Shown: positions 45,856 through 55,938 of the stretch, one piece after another
Numbering within the stretch: the first letter of the stretch is position 1
How the letters are laid out: every line of letters starts with the position of its first letter
NCBI GenBank assembly: GCA_963814745.1
Contig: CAWFEA010000001.1
Location: forward strand, 1-64,000
Length of the DNA: 64,000 nt
Direction of reading: 5' to 3'
DNA from: CAWBRT01 sp963814745
GTDB lineage: Bacteria > Acidobacteriota > Terriglobia > Terriglobales > Acidobacteriaceae
Position numbers and translations under genes: made by a program
The notes under the pieces: model-generated
Told to the model about the DNA's origin: nothing
What the model saw: the letters and a program-made list of their open reading frames with translations, nothing else
Database searches by the model: none

Positions 45856-47918
45856 GAAACCGGCGGTCGCGAGTACGGGCGGGCCGTCGACTGGGCGGTT
45901 CCGGCTGCCGCCGTGGGCATGGTGTTCGTCATGCTGGTGCCGCTGCCCGGCATTTTGCTCGACCTGCTGCTGGCCCTCAGCATCACCGCTTCGGTCCTGG
46001 TGCTGCTGGCGGCCGTGCAATTCTCCGTCCGGTGCAGTTTTCGGTCTTTCCCAGCCTGCTGCTGCTGCTCACCTTGTTCCGGCTGTCGCTGAATCTGGCA
46101 GCCAGCCGCCGCATTCTGCTCCACGGCAATGAAGGCGCAGCGGCCGCGGGCAGCGTGATCGAAGCCTTCGGGCAGTTTGTGGTCGGCGGCAATTACGTGG
46201 TCGGCTTCGTCCTGTTCCTGGCGCTGATCGCCATCCAGTTCATGGTGGTCAGCCACGGCGCGGTGCGCACCGCCGAGGTCACGGCCCGCTTCACCCTCGA
46301 CGCCATGCCCGGCAAGCAGATGGCCATCGACGCCGACCTGAATGCCGGGACTGATCGACGAGGCGCAGGCCCGCGCCCGCCGCGAAGCAGGTTGCGCACG
46401 AGGCCGAATTCTACGGCGCCATGGACGGCGCCGCCCGCTTCAGCCAGCGCGATTCGCTGGCCACCATCCTGATCACGGCCATCAACATCATCGCCGGCTT
46501 TCTGATCGGCGTCTTTCAGCTCGGCATTCCCTTTCGCGAGGCGCTGAAGACCTACACCGTGCTCACCGTGGGCGACGGCCTGGTCACCATGATTCCCTCG
46601 CTGCTGGTCTCGATGGCGGGCGGCATCGTGGTCACCCGCGCCTCGTCGCGCAGTTCCTGGGCAGCGATCTTGGGCAGCAACTGTTTGCCAACCCGCGGCT
46701 GCTGTGGATCGCCGCCGGCGTCATGCTGGCGCTGGCGCTGATTCCCGGCCTGCCCAAGTTTTCCTTCTTTCTGCATGGCGGCCGGCGCTGCGGTGCTGGC
46801 CCGACGGCTGTCACGCAAGCGCAAGAGCCGAAGGCGGCCGCCGGTGCCGGAGCGCCGCCGGAGCTCGGCAGCCGGGCGCGGCGCAGGAGTCGCTCTGGAG
46901 TCGTTGCTGAAGCTCGACGAATTGAGTCTCGAAGTCGGCTACGGACTGGTGCCGCTGGTCGACGCCAAGCAGGGCGGGCAACTGCTGCCGCGGGTGCGCG
47001 CTCTGCGCAAGCACCTGGCGGTGCAACTGGGTTTCATCGTCCCTCCGGTGCACATCACCGACAACCTGCGATTGAAGCCGCGGGAATACGTGATCTCGCT
47101 GCGCGGGGTGGAGATCGCGCGCTGGGAGATGCTCGAGGGTCGCATGCTGGCCATCAGCTCCGATCCGACTCCGCCGCCGCTGCCCGGCACCGGACACCGC
47201 GAGCCGGCCTTCGGAGTTTCCGCGAAGTGGATCGCCACCCGGCCGCGGGACTGGCGCTCTCGCCGCCGGATACGCGGTAGTCGATCAGACTTCGGTATTG
47301 GCCACGCACCTGGCGGAGTTGATCAAGCAGCACGCGCACGAGTTGCTCACCCGGCAGGAGACCAAGCGGCTGCTCGACCGGCTCAGCGAAAGCCATCCCA
47401 AGCTGCTCGAAGAACTGGTTCCCAAGCTGATGTCGCTCGGCGAGGTGCAGAAGGTGTTGCAGCAATTGCTGCGCGAGCAGGTTTCGATCCGCGATCTCGG
47501 CACCATTCTGGAGACGCTGGTGGAAGTTGCGCCGGTCAGCAAGCATCCCGTGGTGCTGGTGGAAGCCGTACGCCAGGCGCTGGGACGGGCGCTGGTCCGG
47601 CCGCTGCTGGACGAAGAGGGCAGCCTCAAGGTGGTGACCGTCGATGCCGCGCTCGAGGAGGAGCTGGCGCGCTCGTTCCAGCCGCAGATGCCTTCGTCCG
47701 CCGCGCTGCAGCCGTCATTCGTGCGCCGCGTGCTGGACTGCCTGAAACGCATGCTGGGAGACCAAGTCACGATGGCGACGCCGGTGCTGCTCTGCGGATC
47801 GCCGGCGCGCTTTCATCTCCGTCGTTTGCTGGAACCATTTCTGCCCAAAGTCGTGGTGCTGTCGCCGGGCGAAATTCCCCCGCTTGTGCAAGTGCAGTCG
47901 ATTGGGACCGTGAAATGA
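45845..47918 (+). CDS. flhA: Flagellar export protein FlhA (seven frame breaks)
   Basis: FlhA is recognisable end to end but needs seven frame changes, near 45885, 46030, 46345, 46390, 46655, 46775 and 47245. Pieces in order: VFVMLVPLPGILLDLLLA; QFSVFPSLLLLLTLFRLSLN; SQRDSLATILITAINIIAGF; GDGLVTMIPSLLVSMAGGIV; LKPREYVISLRGVEIARWEM; HLAELIKQHAHELLTRQETK; LLREQVSIRDLGTILETL. Protein sequence stays highly conserved between breaks, with no internal stops in the correct frames. Clustered sequencing or assembly error is therefore favoured over gene decay. The C-terminal domain docks export chaperones. Confidence 0.9.
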
Positions 47919-47942
47919 ATTTGAAAGCGTGAGGCAATCCTG

Positions 47943-48761
47943 ATGATGCCGGCCAAACGTGCTTACAGCGAGTCTACCCTTCCGGAAGAAGAACGGAATC
48001 GAGTCTTAATGGAACATCTGCCGCAGGTCCGCTACATTGCACGGCACATCCATGACCGTTTGCCCCAGCATGTTTCTGTCGAGGATCTGGTGCATGCCGG
48101 GATCATCGGGCTGATCGACGCGCTGCAGAAATACGACGGCAGCAAAAACGTGCAGTTCAAGACCTATGCCAAGTTCCGCATCCGCGGCGCCATTCTCGAC
48201 AGCCTGCGCGAATTGGACTGGGGGCCGCGCGACCTGCGGCGCAAGGCCCGCCGGCTGGAGGAGGTGGCAAGCCGTCTAGGGAGCGAATTGGGCCGCTCGG
48301 CCAACGAGCAGGAGCTGGCCGATGAGTTCGGGGTGAGCCTGCTGGAGTTCCAGCACATGCTGAATGAGCTGGAGGGGCTCGACCTCGGCACCTTGCAAAT
48401 CGAGTCGAGCGAGAGCGGACGGCAGGAGGACCTGTGCGAATACCTGCCGGGCGACGCGGATGAGAGCCCTTACCTGCTCTGCCTGCGCACGGAGATGAAG
48501 GAGATGCTCGCCCAGGCGATCGGGGAGCTCTCGGAAAAAGAACAGCAGGTGCTTTCCCTGTACTACTACGAAGAGATCACGATGAAGGAGATCGGCGCCG
48601 TGCTGGGCATCGGCGAATCGCGGGTATCGCAAATCCACTCGCTGGCGATTGTCCGGCTGCGCGCCCGGCTTCAGGAAAAGCTTAAGGCAAAGGCCGTGCC
48701 GTTGCAGTTCCAGGCGAAGGTTATGGAATCGGCTATGGAGGGAATGTGGAAAAGGTTCTGA
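47943..48761 (+). CDS. fliA: Flagellar sigma factor FliA (sigma-28)
   Basis: 272 residues. Region 2 (HVSVEDLVHAGIIGLIDALQ, QFKTYAKFRIRGAILDSLRE) and region 4 (MKEIGAVLGIGESRVSQIHS) are those of the FliA/WhiG group. It directs late flagellar transcription, and the flgM promoter at 56581 carries its consensus. It follows flhA directly; flhF and flhG, common there in polar flagellates, are absent. The end overlaps fliM by 16 bp. Confidence 0.94.
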   Translation: MMPAKRAYSESTLPEEERNRVLMEHLPQVRYIARHIHDRLPQHVSVEDLVHAGIIGLIDALQKYDGSKNVQFKTYAKFRIRGAILDSLRELDWGPRDLRRKARRLEEVASRLGSELGRSANEQELADEFGVSLLEFQHMLNELEGLDLGTLQIESSESGRQEDLCEYLPGDADESPYLLCLRTEMKEMLAQAIGELSEKEQQVLSLYYYEEITMKEIGAVLGIGESRVSQIHSLAIVRLRARLQEKLKAKAVPLQFQAKVMESAMEGMWKRF

Positions 48762-49730
48762 ACCAGGAAGAGATCGATGCCATGTTCCGGGCCGCGCGCG
48801 GCGCCGGCGCGTCGGCCCCCGTGCAGCCGGTGAAGCACACCGCGTGGGACCTTCGCCAGGGCAGGGCAGATCAAGAAGGAGCAGGTCAGGGCAATCAGCA
48901 TGTTGCACGAGGGCTTCGCCCGCGCCCTGACGCATTCGCTCGGCGCCTACCTGCGGGTGGTTTTTGAAACCAACGTGGTCTCGGTCGAGCAGCTAACGTT
49001 TCGCGAGTTTCTTTCCCGCATTCCCGACTTCGCGTACTCGGCATCGTTCACCGTCAATCCGATGGGGGTGGCGGGGGTGATGGTGCTGGACCTTTCGCTT
49101 ACCTCCCCGATCATCGATCTGCTGCTGGGAGGAAATGGAGCGGCGGACCAGGAGCCTCGCGAGATCACCGAGATCGAGGAGCAGATCTTGGAGGGGGTGG
49201 TGCAGATTCTGTGCCGCGAGTTAGCCACCGCCTGGCAATCGCTGGGCCTGCAATTCGTCGCCGAGCAACGCCTCCAGCCGGCGCAGATACAGCGCCTGAT
49301 GCCGCCGAACGAGAAGGTCCTGTCGCTCAGTTTCGAAATCAAGATGCCGGCCTCGCGCGGAATGTTGAACGTGAGCTTCCCCGCCGTGGTTTCCAACGCG
49401 CTGCTGCGCAAGCTCTCGCGCGATGTTGCCTACCAGAAGCCGCGTGGCTCGGCAGCCGTTGGCCAGCGGCTGCGCGCACGCATCCGCGAGTGTCCGTTCA
49501 TGGTCGAGTTGGACGCGACGTCCATTTCGATTCCCATACCGGCGCTGCTCAAGCTCCAGCCCGGCGATGTGTTGCGGCTGCAGCACTCCCTTCGCCAAGT
49601 GCCAAAGCTGGTGGTCACCGGCCAGGAAATGTTCGAGGCGGTTCCGGCCCGCAAGGGCATCACCCGCGCCGCCCAAGTGGTGCGTTCGCTTGAAGCGCAT
49701 GGCGAAACCTTCGCCGGAGTACGGCGATGA
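48746..49730 (+). CDS. fliM: Flagellar motor switch protein FliM (one frame break)
   Basis: About 328 residues. GTG 48746 opens EKVLNQEEIDAMFRAARGAG, the CheY-P/initial motif of FliM, in one frame. After one base near 48860 the rest follows: AISMLHEGFARALTHSLGAY, FSRIPDFAYSASFTV-like, and the C-terminal SpoA domain (VELDATSISIPIPALLKLQP). FliM receives CheY-P and reverses the motor. The break sits in a GGGCAGGGC run and is probably an error. It overlaps fliA and the following gene. Confidence 0.92.
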
Positions 49731-50584
49731 CCGCAGCCGCGAACCACCGTCCCGTCGACCTCTTCTGTGAATCTGTTTCTGCCGCTCTCGGGGACGTCCT
49801 TTCGCAGGTTTCCGGGCAGCCGTGGAAGATGGAGTCGGCGCCAGCAGAGGCAGGGGAAGCGGAGGTGGAGATTGGGTTCGAGTGCCGGGGAGCGGTCCAC
49901 GGCCCGTTCGCCTTCCGCATGCCGGTCGCGGTTGCGGTTCGTCTCGCCAAACTGCTCACGGGTGAACCGGTTCCTGAGGACGACGGGCAACTGAGCGGCG
50001 ACGATCGTGAGGCGCTTGAGGAGCTGCTGCGGCAAGTGGCGGGAATTGCCGCCACCCGGCTGGAAGCCGATTTTGGCAAGCTGCAACTGGCGTTCGTCGG
50101 TGCCTCGCCGGCAGCCCAGGACGGAGAGCATTTTCCACGCTCAGCCGTGGCCGAAAGCCAGAGGCTTTCGATCGACATCTGGGTTGGCAACGATCTCGGG
50201 GAGTCGCTTGCCGCAAGCGAGTCGAAAGACGCGGAAGTCAAGGCTCCAGAAGCGGGGTTGCCTGAAGCGGCGGCGTTGCCGTTGTCGGCTCCCACCGGGG
50301 CGTTGACCCAGGCGGCGATCCGGGAGGGAAACCTTGAACTGTTATGGGATGTCGCGCTCTCGCTGACGCTCCGCTTCGGCCAGCGGGAACTGTTGTTGAA
50401 GGAAATTCTGGAGTTGAGCCCGGGAGCGGTGCTTGAACTCGACCGGCAAATCGACGAGCCGGTCGATCTGTTGCTCGGCCGCAAACTGATCGCCCGCGGC
50501 GAGGTCGTGATCGTGGACGGGAACTACGGTTTGCGGGTAACCGAGGTCGCGTCCGCGGCGGAAAAATTGGCGTGTCTGCCCTGA
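49727..50584 (+). CDS. fliY: FliY/FliN-like switch protein with C-terminal SpoA domain
   Basis: 285 residues. The N-terminal 150 residues resemble a CheC/FliY-type domain (FESVSAALGDVLSQ-like, EEIGFECRGAVHGPFAFRMP-like) followed by a low-complexity Ala/Pro linker. The C-terminal SpoA domain is clear (WDVALSLTLRFGQRELLLKE, VLELDRQIDEPVDLLLGRKL, NYGLRVTEV). With fliN at 42236, the cell has two FliN-type C-ring parts. The ATGA overlap with fliM confirms the operon. A CheY-P phosphatase role is possible but the catalytic motif is not clear. Confidence 0.78.
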   Translation: MTAAANHRPVDLFCESVSAALGDVLSQVSGQPWKMESAPAEAGEAEVEIGFECRGAVHGPFAFRMPVAVAVRLAKLLTGEPVPEDDGQLSGDDREALEELLRQVAGIAATRLEADFGKLQLAFVGASPAAQDGEHFPRSAVAESQRLSIDIWVGNDLGESLAASESKDAEVKAPEAGLPEAAALPLSAPTGALTQAAIREGNLELLWDVALSLTLRFGQRELLLKEILELSPGAVLELDRQIDEPVDLLLGRKLIARGEVVIVDGNYGLRVTEVASAAEKLACLP

Positions 50585-50593
50585 GGAAAAATC

Positions 50594-51484
50594 ATGCACT
50601 GGAAAGTACCGTATGGACGGATGTTCCGCCTGCTCAAACCCGAGACTCTCATTTGCGCGGGCGCCGAATGCAGCCGACGTTATCCCCTGATGAATGGCTG
50701 GATACAGCGCGACGAAGGTCTGCGCACGCAGGAGGGCGACTGGTTCTGCTCGCCCGAATGTTTCGAGAGCGGCATGACGCTGCGTCTGGCACAACTGCCG
50801 GTCTCGCAACGGCCGGCGAAAATGAACCGCATTCCGCTGGGGCTTCTGCTGCATAAACGCGGCGTGATCACAACCGAGCAGTTGAACGCGGCCCTGGACG
50901 AGCATCACAAGAGCGGGCTGAAGCTGGGCGAATGCCTGCGGCGCGACTACAGCGTCGCGGAGAGCGAGATTGCCGCAGCGATCGCGGCCCAGTGGTCCTG
51001 CCCGACTTTTCCAACGGCGGAGATTTCGCCGACCTGGTCGGGTATTCTTCCGCTGCGACTCATTGAACGCTACCGAATCCTGCCCGTCCGGCTGGTCGAG
51101 TCCACCCGGCAACTGTACGTGGGCTGCGCGGAGCGGGTTCCCTACGACGTGCTGTACGCCATCGAAAGGATGCTGGAGTTGCGGACCGAGCCATGCATCA
51201 TCAGCGACTCGGCCTTCGCCTCCCAGCTCCTGCTGCATGGCAATGACCCGGAGGAGAACGACATTGTGGTGGAAAGCCCGACTTCACCTGCCGAGGTGGC
51301 GCGCATGACCCGCGGCTTCGCGCAACAACTGCAGGCCGAGGAAGTTCGCTACGTGGTCTGCGGCAGCTACGTCTGGCTGCGCGTGCATGGGCGGCGCCAT
51401 CGCATGAATCTGCTTTACCGCCCCTGGAGCGCGGCGGCGATGCTCAATCCGCTGGACTTCCGCACCCCCGTGCTCAACGTCTGA
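50594..51484 (+). CDS. Orphan MshEN/GspE-N domain protein with Cys-rich N-terminus
   Basis: 296 residues. The N-terminus has two Cys pairs (Cys21/Cys26 and Cys52/Cys56; CAGAECSRRYP and WFCSPECF), suggesting a small metal-binding fold. Residues about 75-150 resemble the MshEN/GspE N-terminal domain (PLGLLLHKRGVITTEQLNAA, LKLGECLRRDYSVAESEIAA), some of which bind c-di-GMP. There is no ATPase domain, unlike PilB/GspE. It stands 10 bp after fliY, within the motor/chemotaxis block, so it may link c-di-GMP to motor function. The specific role is unknown. Confidence 0.65.
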   Translation: MHWKVPYGRMFRLLKPETLICAGAECSRRYPLMNGWIQRDEGLRTQEGDWFCSPECFESGMTLRLAQLPVSQRPAKMNRIPLGLLLHKRGVITTEQLNAALDEHHKSGLKLGECLRRDYSVAESEIAAAIAAQWSCPTFPTAEISPTWSGILPLRLIERYRILPVRLVESTRQLYVGCAERVPYDVLYAIERMLELRTEPCIISDSAFASQLLLHGNDPEENDIVVESPTSPAEVARMTRGFAQQLQAEEVRYVVCGSYVWLRVHGRRHRMNLLYRPWSAAAMLNPLDFRTPVLNV

Positions 51485-51717
51485 CTCGCTGGCGAAGATG
51501 ACGGGCGTTCCGCGCGACGACGCGGAGTACATCGCCTTCTAAAGCCCGTGGCCTACCCGGTTGCTGAAAACAGTTTTCGGGTAGATGGGGATACAACTGC
51601 TTGCGTAGCGAGGTTATGCTCCAGACATTCCATGGCGCCTCGCTCGTTGCTCCGGCGCGTTTTCCAGCAACCGCTAATGCCCTCGCCGACCGCTGCCGAT
51701 GATTTCATTGAACGGAT

Positions 51718-52476
51718 ATGCGCGGCAGCTACCAACCCGTGCGGTTTCCCGAAAATCCGGATGAGGGCGCGGTGCTGCGGGAGCTGGAGCGCCTGGAGTT
51801 TTCGCGGAGACCATTGCCTTTGAGCGTTACGCTCTTGCGGAGATTCTCCCGCCTGCTGCAGGCGCCGACCCTGGAACTGGATTGCCTTGTCAGGTGCATC
51901 GAATGTGATCCCCTGCTGGCGGTCAGCGTCTTGCGCCTGGTGGCCGACGAATTGGCCGGCATCGACCTGGTTCGCATCTCCGATTGCATCGTGATTGCCG
52001 GCCGCGAGCGGCTGCGGACGCTTGCCGAATCAGAGAACTTGGCGCCCGCCGGCATTCCCGCAATGGATGAGTTTGCGGAGCGCTCGCGCGGATTCTCCCT
52101 GATTGCCTTGCGCCTGGCCGCCTCTACCAATACCGTCGATCCTGCCGCCGCCCGGCTCGCCGGTCTGCTTCACGCCCTGGGAGAGTTGCCGATCCTGCTC
52201 TCGGGACGCGGCCCGGACCGTTACTCGCCGGCCACGATTGCAGGCTGGGGCAAGCGGTTGGCCCAGAGTTGGCATCTGCCGTCGGCTCTAGTCGGCGCCA
52301 TCGCCGCTTACGACCCGCAGGTTGCAGACGGCACGCCCGATCCCGTGCAACTGATCATCGCCGCCGCCCATTGCTTGGTGCATTGCCGAGCGCTGGAAGG
52401 AGCGCCGGCCGCTCTCGCCTTGCTCAACTGCGGTGAGCAGGCGTGCGCAGCGCCGAGATACAACAGGCTTAGTTGA
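51718..52476 (+). CDS. HDOD-domain protein
   Basis: 252 residues resembling the HDOD output domain. PLPLSVTLLRRFSRLLQ, CIECDPLLAVSVLRLVAD and AARLAGLLHALGELPILLSG correspond to its helices. Such proteins act as signalling scaffolds, often downstream of receivers. It is followed by a cheY-like gene 24 bp later, so the pair probably works with the motor or chemotaxis. Confidence 0.75.
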   Translation: MRGSYQPVRFPENPDEGAVLRELERLEFSRRPLPLSVTLLRRFSRLLQAPTLELDCLVRCIECDPLLAVSVLRLVADELAGIDLVRISDCIVIAGRERLRTLAESENLAPAGIPAMDEFAERSRGFSLIALRLAASTNTVDPAAARLAGLLHALGELPILLSGRGPDRYSPATIAGWGKRLAQSWHLPSALVGAIAAYDPQVADGTPDPVQLIIAAAHCLVHCRALEGAPAALALLNCGEQACAAPRYNRLS

Positions 52477-52500
52477 GTGCAGGCAGGAGAGGTGGTTTGG

Positions 52501-52881
52501 ATGAAACGAATCAAAGCATTGATCGTCGATGATTCATCGGTGATGCGGAAAATCGTCGAGCGTTCTCTTCGCCAGGCAGGCATCGAGTTATCGGAGGTCG
52601 TCGAAGCTGCCAACGGCATCGAGGGGCTGGCCGCGCTGGGGCGAACCAAGGTGGACTTGATCCTGAGCGACATCAACATGCCGATCATGGACGGACTCGA
52701 GTTCGTCCGGCAGCTTCAGGGCGTCGCCGAAGCGAAAAATATTCCCGTGGTGATGATTACCACCGAGGGAAGCGAGTCCAACGTGATGCAGGCCTTGTCG
52801 CTCGGAGCCAAGGGTTACATTCGCAAGCCCTTCACCCCAGACCAGGTGAAGGAATACGTACTGCCGGTCCTGGAGCCGTGA
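52501..52881 (+). CDS. cheY: CheY-like single-domain response regulator
   Basis: 126 residues from ATG 52501; AGGAGAGG lies upstream. The receiver shows ALIVDDSSVMRKIVERSLR, phospho-acceptor Asp in LILSDINMPIMDGLEFV, Thr in VVMITTEGSES and Lys in YIRKPFTPDQV. It likely carries the chemotactic signal to FliM. cheX lies 1 bp downstream, giving a built-in phosphatase partner. Confidence 0.9.
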   Translation: MKRIKALIVDDSSVMRKIVERSLRQAGIELSEVVEAANGIEGLAALGRTKVDLILSDINMPIMDGLEFVRQLQGVAEAKNIPVVMITTEGSESNVMQALSLGAKGYIRKPFTPDQVKEYVLPVLEP

Positions 52882-52882
52882 A

Positions 52883-53371
52883 ATGAAAATGACCGATTCA
52901 CCGCCAGTCGGCGCCGCCGACCGTACGACTTGGGGATTGCAACTTTGTGTAAGCGCGCAGGAAGTCTTCGAGATTATGCTCGGCACAAAACTGGTTCGCT
53001 ACTTCGATTCGGAGCCGGTGAGTGTGGCTGAATTTACGGCCATGGTGGGAATAGCCGGCGCGCTCTGCGGTGTTTTCACCATCCGCTGCAGCGAATACGC
53101 GGCTTCGGCAATTGCCTCGAAGATGCTGGGCACCTCCATTGAAGACGCCAGCCAGGAAAAGTGGGACGCGATGGGCGAGGTCTGCAACATGGTGGCGGGC
53201 AGCTTCAAGGCCAAGCTTGCGGGCGGCGGAGAAAACTGTATGCTTTCGGTCCCAACCGTGATTACGGGAGCCGATTACAAGCTCCGCGCGCTGGCCGACG
53301 GAGAAACCATCGAAGTGTGCATGCAATTCGGCGACGAACTGCTGCGGTTCTCTCTTGAACTGCACGGCTAA
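52883..53371 (+). CDS. cheX: Chemotaxis phosphatase CheX
   Basis: 162 residues. CheX removes phosphate from CheY-P. The catalytic E-x2-N pattern appears in DAMGEVCNMVAGSFKAKL, with Glu and Asn correctly spaced. LSVPTVITGADY is typical too. It is directly downstream of cheY. Confidence 0.88.
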   Translation: MKMTDSPPVGAADRTTWGLQLCVSAQEVFEIMLGTKLVRYFDSEPVSVAEFTAMVGIAGALCGVFTIRCSEYAASAIASKMLGTSIEDASQEKWDAMGEVCNMVAGSFKAKLAGGGENCMLSVPTVITGADYKLRALADGETIEVCMQFGDELLRFSLELHG

Positions 53372-53618
53372 ACCGGATTCGCGAAAGCTGTGTCCGGTAG
53401 GGTAGCCGGGCGTTTAGCCCGGAGATGATGGCGCCGGATACACCGACTCTGAATCTGCTCTAATGAGGACGAGTCCGAAGCGACGCGGAACGAAGCGCCT
53501 CGCTGCCGCCGGTGAGGGAGATGCCGGACCGAAACGCCCGGCTTTGAACATTCCGCGCCAACCCAAAAGAACGCTTTATCTCCAAGGCATGTTGATCGAT
53601 GAATCGAAGGCCGAGCGC
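53372..53618. other. Convergent gap between cheX and flgL
   Basis: No gene is supported. A compact hairpin at 53406-53422 (CCGGGC/GCCCGG around GTTTA) may serve as a shared terminator for the two converging flagellar blocks, although it lacks a T run. Confidence 0.5.
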
Positions 53619-54518
53619 TTAATCCAGCGGCAGGTAATTCAGCAGGCTGAGCGATTGCGCCTTGGCAATCGCTTGCAGCGCCGCCTGTTGCGCGATCGAG
53701 GCTTGTGACATGTCGGCCGCGGCTTGGGTTGGGTCGGCCGCCACCAGTTGATTCTCGTTGGCTTGGAGGTTCACCTTTTCCTGTCCGAGGAAATTTTCCT
53801 GCTCCGTCATGTTGCTCAGCGTATTGCCGTAAAAAACGCGCGAGCTGTTCACCGCGTTGAACGCAGTCCGCAACTCGGTGGTGGCTGTTCCGATGTCGCT
53901 TGCCGAGCCCGACTGAAGCGCATTCACCAGGGTTTGCAGGCTGCCGAAAACGCCCGTATCGCCGCTGCCAAACAACTGGTCTCCCGGCACCGAGGTCGCA
54001 ACCTGCTGCCCCTCCCCGGTCTGGATTTGATTGGTTTGATCGTTGCCGACATAGCTCACGCCCGAGGACGAGTTCGAATCCTCAACAAAGGGGGCCGAGG
54101 AGGTTGCGGTTCCGCCAAACAAGTACACGCCCTGAAAGGTCGTGTTGGCCAACGAAAAGATCTCGCTCTTGATGCCGCTGACCTGCTGGGCAACGGCCTG
54201 AAGGTCGCTGCTCGACATGGTGCCGTTGGCTCCCTCCACACCCAGCGAAATCGCCTGCGTCAACTCGGTAATCACCGAACTCAAAGTCGAATCGGCGGTG
54301 GTCATCGTCTGCTGCACCGAATCGATGTTCTGCACATACTGGTCGTCGGCTGCGATCTGGGAGGTATTCACAAGGTTTGCCGCCGCTGCCGCCGGATCGT
54401 CCGAGGGCACGTTCACGCGCAATCCGGTGGCAAGTTGCTCGATCGCCGTCTGTTCCTGATTTTGCGATGCCTGCAGATAAAACAGCATCTCTGCCTGCGT
54501 ATTAGGATCAACCCGCAT
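53619..54518 (-). CDS. flgL: Hook-filament junction protein FlgL
   Basis: 299 residues. The flagellin-like N-terminus (EQLATGLRVNVPSDDPAAAA) and C-terminus (SQASIAQQAALQAIAKAQSL, SLLNYLPLD) pair as coiled helices; the middle is Ser/Thr/Gly-rich. It connects the hook to the filament. It follows flgK by 12 bp and ends the minus-strand operon. Confidence 0.93.
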   Translation of the reverse strand: MRVDPNTQAEMLFYLQASQNQEQTAIEQLATGLRVNVPSDDPAAAAANLVNTSQIAADDQYVQNIDSVQQTMTTADSTLSSVITELTQAISLGVEGANGTMSSSDLQAVAQQVSGIKSEIFSLANTTFQGVYLFGGTATSSAPFVEDSNSSSGVSYVGNDQTNQIQTGEGQQVATSVPGDQLFGSGDTGVFGSLQTLVNALQSGSASDIGTATTELRTAFNAVNSSRVFYGNTLSNMTEQENFLGQEKVNLQANENQLVAADPTQAAADMSQASIAQQAALQAIAKAQSLSLLNYLPLD

Positions 54519-54530
54519 GGTTCACGCTCG

Positions 54531-55919
54531 CTATGTCATGGCCGTATCGACGCCAAGATTGATCGCTGCCAAAGTCAGATCGTCCACCACGGTCACCACC
54601 CGGGCAGAAGCCTGGTATGCCTGTTGATAGGTGAGAAGATTGGCCGCTTCCTCGTCGGTCGAGACGCCTTCCACTGAACCCTGTTCACTCTGAAGTTGCT
54701 GGAGCATTAAAGAGCTGGCATCGGACTCTGACTGGGCCTGCGAGACATCCGTGCCAACCTGATAAACCATGCCGGAAAGGAACTGTGTCGGCGTCTGCGA
54801 ATTCACCAGCGGCTGGCTGCCGACATCAATCATATTCAGCAGGTTGCTGTTGTCGCCGCTTGCCGTCGCGCTCGAACTGGCGGCAATCTGGCTCGGATCG
54901 GTAATGGCTACCGCCATGCTTTCGGCGGCGCCGGCTCCCGCGGTCACCGAAAACAACGCTGTCCCCTGCTTGCCGTTCAGATCGTAACCGGCTTCGTTCA
55001 CCGTGTTGATGGCACTTGCAAAACTGCCGGCCAGGGTATTCAGGCTGGAGAGCACTCCCGCGATCGCGTCGTCGCGCGCCTGGAGAATGCCCCCAAGCTG
55101 CCCGGCGGAGATCTGGCTGGTGATGTCCTGCCCCTGCGCCGAGATGACGTCCTGAAATCCCGTGGAGCTGTTGACGGCGGTCGATAGCGCAAAGCTCTCG
55201 CCGCCAACCACCAGCGGCGTGCCGTTGGCTGTGGTAAGCGTCAGGCCCTCGGAGTTCTGGGTCACGGAGAAGCCGACCAGGCTCGACAACTGCGACATCA
55301 GGCTCTGCTGCTGGTCTTCAAGGTCGTTGCCGCTCAGCCCGGAGCCTTGCGCGGTTATCAGTTGGGCATTCACCTGCGCCAGTTGCGCCGTCAGTTGATT
55401 GATCTGTTGTACCGACTGCCCCACCCCGAGATCCAGGTTCTGCTGGGTGGCCGTCAGTTGCGAGGCCGTATTCTGAAAGGCGCTGGCAAGATTGTTGGCG
55501 TCGGTCAGCACCGTCGTGCGCAAGGTGGGATCCGCCGGTGATGTCGAAAGTTCTTGCAGGTCGCTGAAGAACGTGCTCATCGCATCGGAAACGCCGCCGT
55601 TGCCCGAGACGAACAGCGTCTGCACCGGCTGCATCGCATTCACAACTTCCTGGCTGGCGCTTTGCTGCTGGGTTTCCTGCTGCACCTGGGAATCCAGCAT
55701 CGGGTCGCGGATACTCTGCACCGAGCCCACGCTCACCCCGGTTCCAATCTCACCCGCTAAGCCGGAGGAATAAGATGGCTGCTCCTCGAGCACCAGAACC
55801 CGCCGCGCGTAGCCGGCGGTACTGGAATTGGCGAGATTGTTCGACGTGACGTCCATCTCGGCCTGATCGGCCGCCAGGGCACTCATCGAACTCGATAACG
55901 CGCTCAGTAAACCGGACAT
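54531..55919 (-). CDS. flgK: Hook-associated protein 1 FlgK
   Basis: 462 residues. The N-terminus (LSSSMSALAADQAEMDVTSN, NLANSSTAGYARRVLVLEEQ) and C-terminus (EAANLLTYQQAYQASARVVT) are diagnostic. It is exported late and bridges hook to filament. It lies between flgN-like and flgL genes under the sigma-28 promoter upstream of flgM. Confidence 0.95.
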   Translation of the reverse strand: MSGLLSALSSSMSALAADQAEMDVTSNNLANSSTAGYARRVLVLEEQPSYSSGLAGEIGTGVSVGSVQSIRDPMLDSQVQQETQQQSASQEVVNAMQPVQTLFVSGNGGVSDAMSTFFSDLQELSTSPADPTLRTTVLTDANNLASAFQNTASQLTATQQNLDLGVGQSVQQINQLTAQLAQVNAQLITAQGSGLSGNDLEDQQQSLMSQLSSLVGFSVTQNSEGLTLTTANGTPLVVGGESFALSTAVNSSTGFQDVISAQGQDITSQISAGQLGGILQARDDAIAGVLSSLNTLAGSFASAINTVNEAGYDLNGKQGTALFSVTAGAGAAESMAVAITDPSQIAASSSATASGDNSNLLNMIDVGSQPLVNSQTPTQFLSGMVYQVGTDVSQAQSESDASSLMLQQLQSEQGSVEGVSTDEEAANLLTYQQAYQASARVVTVVDDLTLAAINLGVDTAMT

Positions 55920-55938
55920 CTTTCTCTCACCCGGCCTC

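Noticed and set aside
44781..46472. Apparent FlhB-FlhA fusion protein
   Set aside because: The long frame joins FlhB to FlhA only because of frame breaks; both proteins have their own starts and stops when healed.
51600..51717. Possible sigma-28 site before the HDOD gene (GCCGATGA near 51695)
   Set aside because: The -10 is good but no -35 has the right spacing.
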